In this document: positions 43,485-49,535 of the stretch, piece by piece | Layout of the letters: every line of letters begins with the position of its first letter | Numbering within the stretch: position 1 is the first letter of the stretch | DNA from: a virus | Length of the DNA stretch: 49,535 nucleotides | Reading direction: 5' to 3' (one strand) | Virus record (IMG/VR): IMGVR_UViG_3300025886_000040 | Coordinates: 1 to 49,535 of that record | Position numbers and translations under genes: made by a program | The notes under the pieces: model-generated | What the model saw: only the letters and a program-made list of their open reading frames with translations | Databases searched by the model: none | What the model was told of the DNA's origin: nothing

Positions 43485-44031
43485 ATTTGCACATCTCTTC
43501 GAAATTCCACTTGTAAAAAACAGACCCAATTTCGTTAGCAATGTAATCTAATGCTGTTTTCCAATCAGTAAGGCGTGATGGAGCAGCATAATTTAGGTAC
43601 ATACCTTTAACCGTTGTTAATTTTCCATTAGTTGTCAGACCTGTGCTATTATGCTTAAAAATGTACAGCGCTTCAGGAGTGTAGAGCACAAGACATAGTT
43701 CATCGTACAAATGTGGTTTGATATCACGAAACTTTACAAACCACTGTTTGGAGGTCTTGTTCCAACATAATTGTCCAGACTTTACCTCTACCCTTGTACT
43801 GCCGCGCAAATAATCATATTCATGTGTTGAAGCACCGTCTTTTACAGCGTTTGTAACTGTTTCCTTCAGTACTATGCTGTCTACATGTCTGGCAAATTGT
43901 TGAAGTACATCGCCCCTTATTTTTGTATTTAAGGTGCTCAATGGTACGCCTAGATAAGTACAGGCTGTAAGGGTAGTTTTAGATAATATAGATTGTACGG
44001 TAGACTTATCAATTTCACGCAAATTTGTCAT
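43483..44031 (-). CDS. PD-(D/E)XK restriction-like nuclease
   Basis: The 182-residue protein has a compact restriction-endonuclease core. The EYDYLRGSTRVEVKSGQ stretch (71-87) gives D73 and E82-x-K84, the metal-binding PD-(D/E)XK signature. The strand FRDIKPHLYDELCLVLYT follows, with a C-terminal helical part. Specificity is not predictable and no methyltransferase neighbour is visible. It could degrade host DNA or process viral DNA. A GAGTATAAAT motif lies about 30 nt upstream. Confidence 0.82.
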   Translation of the reverse strand: MTNLREIDKSTVQSILSKTTLTACTYLGVPLSTLNTKIRGDVLQQFARHVDSIVLKETVTNAVKDGASTHEYDYLRGSTRVEVKSGQLCWNKTSKQWFVKFRDIKPHLYDELCLVLYTPEALYIFKHNSTGLTTNGKLTTVKGMYLNYAAPSRLTDWKTALDYIANEIGSVFYKWNFEEMCK

Positions 44032-44061
44032 TTTATTATATTAATTATATATCTTAGGGTA

Positions 44062-44070
44062 TTTATACTC
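44062..44070 (-). promoter_or_regulatory. GAGTATAAA promoter motif
   Basis: It is 30 nt before the ATG at 44031 and overlaps the stop codon of the 44069-44728 gene. Confidence 0.55.
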
Positions 44071-44728
44071 AGTACCCGTAAGTTCCTTCTTTGTTGTTAC
44101 ATTGCGTACATAATATTTTCCAGATAGCTTTGGAATCATGGTATTTTTTCCATCGTTCTGCCAATTCACGATCCTTCAACTTCATCTTACTATAGTCGTT
44201 GGCATCCTCACACACTTCCAGGTCAATCATCTTAAGCTTTTCAATTTCTAGAAAGTCATGTGAAATCTTTTTAAATGGTACTTTACTATGATCAGAATTT
44301 GCAATACGTTTCTTCCCGCATTTCTCACATGTCACAAACCATGATCTACCTATTTTCTCGTAGTCTGATTTCAAGAAATATTCACGCCTTGTCCCTCGTT
44401 GGATTTCTTCTCTAAGTGCCACTTTCACTAATTCCATTTTTCTCGCTTCATTTTTAAACTTACCAAATCGATTTCGTATACAATAATTCCATGAGATACG
44501 ATCCTCTTCCTTGTCCTTCACTTTCACGTGTAAAGAACGATTGCTCTTCCACTGTTTGTCCCATCGAACGCACAAATATTCAACGTCTTCTACATTTGCC
44601 ACACGATTATCGGGATGATTTGTTAATAAAGTAATTAATTCTTCGTTCTTAAACGTTTTATCAATAGTAGCATCTTTTATAATTTTTCTTATAGATCGTT
44701 TGGCGGCTGCCATAGAAATATACTTCAT
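44069..44728 (-). CDS. HNH-like (treble-clef) nuclease
   Basis: The 219-residue protein has a zinc/metal-binding arrangement in its C-terminal half: CEKC (134-137), SDHSKVPF with D146-H147, WKKYHDSKA (H197) and CTQCNN (207-212), ending GTYGY. This fits an HNH-type nuclease of a family I have seen in algal viruses and plants. The N-terminal half is helical and basic. A GAGTATAAAA motif lies 21 nt before the ATG. It may be a homing-type gene like the others nearby. Confidence 0.7.
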   Translation of the reverse strand: MKYISMAAAKRSIRKIIKDATIDKTFKNEELITLLTNHPDNRVANVEDVEYLCVRWDKQWKSNRSLHVKVKDKEEDRISWNYCIRNRFGKFKNEARKMELVKVALREEIQRGTRREYFLKSDYEKIGRSWFVTCEKCGKKRIANSDHSKVPFKKISHDFLEIEKLKMIDLEVCEDANDYSKMKLKDRELAERWKKYHDSKAIWKILCTQCNNKEGTYGY

Positions 44729-44749
44729 ATAGTACTATTATTTTAGCTT

Positions 44750-44758
44750 TTTATACTC
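44750..44758 (-). promoter_or_regulatory. GAGTATAAA promoter motif
   Basis: It lies 21 nt before the ATG at 44728, in the 39-bp gap after the GIY-YIG gene. Confidence 0.6.
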
Positions 44759-44767
44759 CACTACTTA

Positions 44768-45634
44768 TCACAAAACCATACTCTTCAACCACGCCTCACA
44801 TTCTCCAACTGTATCAAAGGTTTTACCTTTCCTTTTTCCATTTTGTTTAAAAACAGCTCTATATCTCCCATTAGGAGTACGAGATATTTGTCCTGTTCCC
44901 ATCTTCCTCCTTTTCTTGAGCCCATAGTCCATAATGTTTCCAGTGGAATTGAAATGTTTGACAAATTTGTCTAGAAACGCCTCTGCCTCGTCTTCTGTGG
45001 CAAAAGCTTTACAGTATACTTTCTTATTTTTTTTAATTTGAGCCCTATACGTTCCATTAGGTCGGAGACAAACACATCCAGTGCCACTTTTTCTAAACTT
45101 TCTGTCCGATTCAATGCGTTCTCCCGTCTCATTGTAAAGCTTCAATGCTTCAACAGCTTTTTTTTTGGTACTATACCTTCCAATGTATTTCTTCTCTGGC
45201 CGTGATGAGTAAACTAACCATTTCTTAGGGCGTTCGTGAAAGCTAATATGTCCAACTTGTTTGCGTTTTGAGTGTTTCTCTATCATAAACTTCCTGTGTT
45301 TCTCTTTCGTGGCCGCTGAATGCTTCATACCAGAAGTACCTTCTCCACCCCGTGTCAAATTGTATCCATTTGGTGCCATGGTGTTTTCAACGTCTATGTA
45401 AGAGATCTCCAGGTTGTCTAAATCCCCCTCTGGTATATTATCAATAATAATTTCTTTTTTAAAGGCATCCCATCCATACTTAAGAATCGCACGACTTAGA
45501 TAAGTTTTTAATTTTTTATGACTTCTTTTGTGCTCGCTCATTCTCTGACGAAAGTGTATACTTTTCCCAATGTACGTCATACCGTTGGTGGTATTTGTAA
45601 GTCTGTAGATACATCCGAAACGTTGTTTACCCAT
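44768..45634 (-). CDS. GIY-YIG homing endonuclease with AP2-like repeats
   Basis: The 288-residue protein starts with a GIY-YIG domain: CIYRLTN (8-14, with Cys replacing Gly), TYIGKS (20-25), Arg29, His35 and the catalytic Glu75. It ends in YNLTRGGEG (91-99). Three AP2-like DNA-binding units follow, near 128-168, 183-228 and 247-286. The last two start GTG and continue PNGTYRAQI or PNGRYRAVF. This matches free-standing or intron homing endonucleases. It has its own GAGTATAAAT promoter. The gene whose insertion site it once recognised cannot be told from sequence. Confidence 0.9.
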   Translation of the reverse strand: MGKQRFGCIYRLTNTTNGMTYIGKSIHFRQRMSEHKRSHKKLKTYLSRAILKYGWDAFKKEIIIDNIPEGDLDNLEISYIDVENTMAPNGYNLTRGGEGTSGMKHSAATKEKHRKFMIEKHSKRKQVGHISFHERPKKWLVYSSRPEKKYIGRYSTKKKAVEALKLYNETGERIESDRKFRKSGTGCVCLRPNGTYRAQIKKNKKVYCKAFATEDEAEAFLDKFVKHFNSTGNIMDYGLKKRRKMGTGQISRTPNGRYRAVFKQNGKRKGKTFDTVGECEAWLKSMVL

Positions 45635-45659
45635 CTTTTTAATATTATATAACTAGGTA

Positions 45660-45668
45660 TTTATACTC
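45660..45668 (-). promoter_or_regulatory. GAGTATAAA promoter motif
   Basis: It is 25 nt before the ATG at 45634. It overlaps the stop codon of the SNF2-type gene (45667-45669). Confidence 0.55.
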
Positions 45669-47379
45669 AATCTTCCATGCTTTCTAGCCCCGCGAACTCC
45701 ACAAATTTGGCTCCATCGAGCATTCTATCTACGTTCTCTTGCTTAAAACTCACCATTTTAAACAGATGGTCGTCCAACGTGTCCTTTGCTAAAATATATC
45801 TTATATCAGACGTTTCTGTTTGACCAATACGGTGAATTCTCGATTCACTCTGAAGGAGCTGTCCACTGGTCCAGTACAACTCGCCAAAAATAAGTGTAGA
45901 GCACGCTGTAAGCGTAAGACCTGTGCTTGCTGCCAATATAGACAACACGGCCACTTGAATTTTACCCGCTTGAAAGCTATTTACGTACTCATCTCGTTTT
46001 TGTAAGCTTGTAGATCCATCGATCTTCATATATGTTATATCACCAGATTCCAACGTTTCACAAATACCGTTCAGGAAGTGTTGATGATGACCGAATATGA
46101 TAAATTTTACACCAGTGCTCGCTAGATCAGCAACTAATCTTTGGACAGCGGGTAATTTCGCCTCTGCCGTCTTACGAAATAGCTCCGATATAATTGCCTT
46201 TCTACGGAATGTCGCCGCTTGTATTTCTTTGGACGCTGGTACCATCTTTGGCATCGCTTTGTTTATTTCTTTCCAGTCGCGGAAGAGAGGCTTCAACTTA
46301 TTGCTTCTTACCGCCGGTGTTTCCAGGTAAATCTGTGATCGAATCAACTTTGGAAGGTCCTTGAGTACATCCTTTTTTCTCCGGCGGATCATGACGGTCT
46401 TTTTGCTCAGCCAATGCAACTCTTCTCTGTTTGTGTTTCCTGAAAATTCATAGTATCCAGCCATACTCATCTGTCCATTACAATACCTCTTTGTATATGG
46501 TCTCCACTTAGGAAAGAACTCCTTACGAACAATATTGGCCTGGCTGAATAACTCACAACTTCTGTTGACACATGGTGTTCCTGTCAGCAGCAAACAGTGC
46601 TTCATTTTTTTCAGAACTGGACTTAATTTTTTCGTACGTTTCGATTTATTTGATTTAAGATAATGTGATTCGTCTACTACAGCAATATCGTACTTCAACT
46701 TTTTAAGGTCATCTTGTTTTTTTGTTGCCAGTTCATAGCTAGTAATAAGGTAACCATCTTCGTCCATTATTTCCTCCGAACCCTTAGATATCACCATGGT
46801 GTTTGTAGTCATACCCACCCATTTGTGAATTTCATGTTTCCAATTTAACCGTAAGTAGGCTGGACACACTACCAATACCCTCTTATGTTTGTAGTATTTG
46901 CATATCGCTAGCGCTTGTAAGGTTTTTCCCAATCTTTTGTGTTGTTAGTAATATATTTAAAAATAGTTGATATTTTTGTAAACTTACCCCATTTCGTCGC
47001 CTATGATACATCTACCGTCAAATTTGGTAATTACCGTGTGCACACCATCACGCTGATATTGAAACATTTTCTTCCATATCTCGGTTTCCTTAAAACTGTC
47101 GTCAAAAGGCATGTTTAAATCAAACTCTAACGCTTTTTCAATGTAATCTGGAATCGGCACGACCTCGTACCCAGCCTTAGCAGCGATAGTCAACACTTCA
47201 GGAAGCTGTTCCTTTATAATTTCGTAATTACAGCGTGTAATTTTTGTGAAGGAAGCTAGAGGAGATTGATCAGTAATATACCTAGTCTTGAATAGGAAGG
47301 TATTAGGGTCTTTTAGTTGGAATTCAAGGCGCGGATTGCGCCGTTGTTTTTTCCGTGCGTTCCAAAAGGCTACAGACAT
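45667..47379 (-). CDS. Spliced SMARCAL1/ZRANB3-like SNF2 translocase
   Basis: Exon 1 is 47379-46988 and exon 2 is 46933-45667. The spliced protein has 552 residues. The splice restores Walker A as IIGDEMGLGKT. The SNF2 motif order is complete: LVVCPAYLRLNW (Ia), VVDESHYLKS (DESH, II), LLLTGTP (III), STGLTLTACS (V) and QSESRIHRIGQT (VI). LYWTSGQLLQ and TLDDHLFKM match the distant SMARCAL1/ZRANB3 branch, which reverses stalled forks and anneals ssDNA bubbles. No HARP or zinc domain is seen, so this is a minimal catalytic core. A role at viral replication forks is inferred. Confidence 0.9.
46934..46987 (-). other. Spliceosomal-type intron, 54 nt
   Basis: On the minus strand it begins GTAAGTTT and ends CACAAAAG, with a perfect TACTAAC branch point about 14 nt before the 3' splice site. 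It interrupts the Walker A motif of the SNF2 gene. Removal joins ATGGG to ATTGGG, giving an in-frame GDEMGLGKT. Confidence 0.93.
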
Positions 47380-48010
47380 TGTTAAAGGTTGTTTTAATAT
47401 ATAATAAATAGATATATATAGTAAAAAAAGAACAAGTGAAAAATAAAAATAACTAAATCGGATAAAAATCTACCTATACCAAACAACTCACTGTATGGTG
47501 TTTACGGTTAGGGTTAGTTTTTTAATATTATTTGTACATATTTTCTGTGTTTTTTGATACATAAAGCGTAATAATAACATAAAAAAGTCCTAAATAATTT
47601 TTATTCTGCTTCTTGTCTGATTTTTGTTATGTTTCGAAAAGTGCACATTTTATAAGCATTTACACCACAATATTCATTTTTAGTCACAAAAAAGGCCTAA
47701 AATAACATAATAAAACCTAACTAAAAATACATCCTATGGCTTTTTTGTATTAATTGTACTTAAATATATACAAATTGTAGTCTTTAACACCTAAAAATAG
47801 ACAAAAAAGGCCTAAAAGGTCATTCTGTAACAACCCTACAGATAAAACTATCCCCCTAACTTTTTTTACTAATATACTACAAAAATATTTTATTTATTCT
47901 TATATTACTACGTAGTTTGGTTTCCATGCTGTGTAGATGTGCCAGGGGTACAGGATGTCTACTTATAATTAGAAATTATATCCTATTAATACATTACACC
48001 ATGTAAATAA
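47380..48010. other. AT-rich non-coding region with GGCCT repeats
   Basis: About 630 bp without a convincing gene. ACAAAAAAGGCCTAAAA occurs identically at 47685-47701 and 47801-47817, with a variant ATAAAAAAGTCCTAAAT at 47579-47595, so the spacing is about 106-116 bp. A telomere-like GGTTAGGGTTAG is at 47506-47517. It could be a replication origin, a regulatory region or a recombination hot spot. Confidence 0.6.
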
Positions 48011-48313
48011 ATGAACTTTACAGGTCCCTTAACGGCAAAACTACTGATAGAAAAACATACTGAGGAAATAGCACTGATAAAAAAGGAGCTAAAGACATTG
48101 AGGCAAGAAAATAAGGAAAATAAGAAATTGTTCCGCATGATTTTGAAAGTAGAACAACGGGCAAAGTTTGTACGCGACTTTATATGTGGGTTTTCTCCAG
48201 GCTTTAGAACGGAGTGGCTACAATTTAGGAAAGACAATCGTAGTGAAAATAACGAGAGCGTAGCAGCAGCTAAATCATTATTGGATTTACAGGGTTTAAA
48301 CTTAAAATTATAA
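48011..48313 (+). CDS. Small coiled-coil protein (100 aa)
   Basis: Residues 9-45 form a heptad-patterned helix (IEKHTEEIALIKKELKTL), followed by a short aromatic segment (FICGFSPGFRTEW) and a polar tail. It ends just before the convergent stop of the next gene. No clear TATATA box is seen close upstream. No family is recognised. Confidence 0.6.
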   Translation: MNFTGPLTAKLLIEKHTEEIALIKKELKTLRQENKENKKLFRMILKVEQRAKFVRDFICGFSPGFRTEWLQFRKDNRSENNESVAAAKSLLDLQGLNLKL

Positions 48314-48315
48314 TA

Positions 48316-49272
48316 TTATACTACAATTACACGCATGCCTTTCTGGTGGCAACAGGCGCGGTAGAAATCCAACCTGTTCTTTGGAAAAAAGACTTGAGGT
48401 TTAGTAGGCCAGTCATTGTCGCCATATTGCACGACGTGCAAATCAGCAAACCTATTGGCATGCTTTGCCAATTTTAAGTTTACCAATTTTAACGCATCGC
48501 CGCTGTACGTATGAATGAAGTTCCCCACAGTGACAAACACCATTTTGTTACCGTGCTTCAATTTCGCTGTGGTATACATACGTTGCATTGTGGTATGTGC
48601 CAAAATTTTGTTTCGTCTCTTTCTGGAAAAGGTTGGTGAAGGAGTTCTTGCACGTTTACGCTTGTTTTGATTTTCATGTTTACGTACAAGTAAAGCAGTG
48701 TCAATTTTTTCCTGGTCATTGACGCGAGCGCGGAAAGCTGAATATTGAGTTGGTGTCAACGAATCATTGATACGAACTGGTCCGTCAGTATTAAATGAAA
48801 CTACAGCTCGGTTCCATGCTCTGTCAAATGGTTCAAGTACAATGCGGTATTCATCACGTTCCCATTTACAATTTGGTTGGTGCAAAGACCAATCGGAACA
48901 GTCGATGTACCATTGTGTTCGTTTTGAGCCGTACGAATCAAATTGTGCCTTTTCAGCATTCCATTCTCTAAGTGCTGAAAAGAAATAAACCTTTGTACCA
49001 GAGGGTGGAGTCATGTAGAAGTACGTTTCGTTCCGTTGGGGAACTGCTGTTTCCACACAAGAAGAGCGATGAAGACTTGAAGCATACAAGTTGACTTTAA
49101 ATCGCGTACCACTTCCTCGATTTCCTTTTATGAGATTCAAAGTATCCGATGACATAAGTTTACCAAATTTTATTGGGTGACTGAATGGGAATAAATCCCA
49201 GCTTTCCGTTTGTTTTTTAACAAATTGCATTTGTTTGATTGATAATGTTGTTGTTGTTTTTACTGCTGACAT
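48316..49272 (-). CDS. Unknown protein with basic linker (318 aa)
   Basis: The N-terminal 190 residues look beta-rich (for example YFYMTPPSGTKVYFF). A basic, Pro-containing linker follows (about 200-222, including KRKRARTPSPTFSRKRR), resembling a bipartite nuclear signal. The C-terminal 90 residues form a second small domain. No family is recognised. Like the genes at 11875 and 13356 it lacks the TATATA-type promoter, so it may belong to the same expression class, for example late structural genes. That grouping is inference. Confidence 0.7.
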   Translation of the reverse strand: MSAVKTTTTLSIKQMQFVKKQTESWDLFPFSHPIKFGKLMSSDTLNLIKGNRGSGTRFKVNLYASSLHRSSCVETAVPQRNETYFYMTPPSGTKVYFFSALREWNAEKAQFDSYGSKRTQWYIDCSDWSLHQPNCKWERDEYRIVLEPFDRAWNRAVVSFNTDGPVRINDSLTPTQYSAFRARVNDQEKIDTALLVRKHENQNKRKRARTPSPTFSRKRRNKILAHTTMQRMYTTAKLKHGNKMVFVTVGNFIHTYSGDALKLVNLKLAKHANRFADLHVVQYGDNDWPTKPQVFFPKNRLDFYRACCHQKGMRVIVV

Positions 49273-49535
49273 TTAATCGTCCCGTTGGATGTTTTGCTTT
49301 AATTCCGTGTAAGAGTTGACACGATGTGTGTGTATGTGTGTAGTAGTAATTAGTCGTGACTGTATCTTTGGTATCCATTTGCTCTACAGTTATTCCTAAA
49401 ACACTATATTCCTACGGACTTTTATCCTAAATTACTACGGAGTTTTTTTTATTTTTTTTAGCATGACCGTACCACCCATGAGCGACTGTAGTATAAACAA
49501 TACAAAGGATTTTTTTTGGATAATACTACACTCAG
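49273..49535. other. Right-edge non-coding stretch
   Basis: About 260 bp to the window end. It has a TGTGTGTATGTGTG run (49325-49339) and T-rich stretches. No gene or clear promoter is seen; a gene may start beyond the edge. Confidence 0.5.

Noticed and set aside
43455-43541. N-terminal extension of the DEDD exonuclease from an ATG at 43541
   Set aside because: It overlaps the preceding gene, and the promoter motif at 43476-43484 lies downstream of that ATG. The ATG at 43454 fits the usual spacing.

Overview
The window looks like part of a large double-stranded DNA virus of a unicellular eukaryote, or a virus-derived segment in such a host. It is AT-rich and densely coded on both strands, with about 47 likely genes. 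It carries a viral replication and recombination set: family B DNA polymerase, SF3 helicase of the D5 type, RuvC/A22-type resolvase, YqaJ/lambda-type exonuclease, an Mre11-Rad50 fusion, a DEDD exonuclease and a SMARCAL1-like SNF2 translocase. It also has a TFIIS-like factor and eukaryote-type membrane and signalling genes: three small GTPases, a heliorhodopsin, a sphingomyelin-synthase-like enzyme, a steroid 5-alpha-reductase-like enzyme, patatin and RING fingers. There is no rRNA, tRNA, CRISPR array or Shine-Dalgarno pattern. Two genes are interrupted by 54-56 nt GT-AG introns with TACTAAC-like branch points, which points to transcription in a nucleus.

I see no double-jelly-roll capsid protein. 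The best capsid candidate, at 21583-23520, has features that remind me of the HK97 fold. Together with the heliorhodopsin, patatin, small GTPases, TFIIS and introns, this makes a mirusvirus-like virus (Mirusviricota) my leading hypothesis. A divergent nucleocytovirus is the alternative. This assignment is inference.

Layout. 1-9.4 kb: EF-hand protein, exonuclease, D5-like helicase, TFIIS, spliced resolvase, a myristoylated membrane protein, patatin and a secreted thioredoxin-fold protein. 9.4-14.8 kb: the Mre11-Rad50 fusion, then two unrelated proteins that share the same N-terminal tag and the same ~370 bp upstream cassette, then a 0.7 kb non-coding region with telomere-like repeats. 14.8-23.5 kb: DNA polymerase, a two-gene segment flanked by 59-bp perfect direct repeats (unknown protein and sphingomyelin-synthase-like enzyme), two HNH endonucleases and the capsid candidate. 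23.6-28.2 kb: Arf-like GTPase, a divergent GTPase, heliorhodopsin, membrane proteins and a RING-H2 protein. 28.2-37.3 kb: one giant 3,034-residue SF2 helicase. 37.4-42.6 kb: thioredoxin-fold protein, GTPase, membrane RING protein, steroid-reductase-like protein, AAA+ ATPase and a coiled-coil protein. 42.6-47.4 kb: five consecutive minus-strand DNA-processing genes (DEDD exonuclease, PD-(D/E)XK, HNH, GIY-YIG, spliced SNF2 translocase). 47.4-49.5 kb: a 0.63 kb AT-rich repeat region and two unrecognised genes.

Many genes share a core promoter reading GAGTATAWA in the sense of transcription, about 21-30 nt upstream of the ATG. This implies very short 5' leaders. The gene set suggests a virus that replicates its DNA by a recombination-rich route, is transcribed in a nucleus, and remodels host membranes and signalling.
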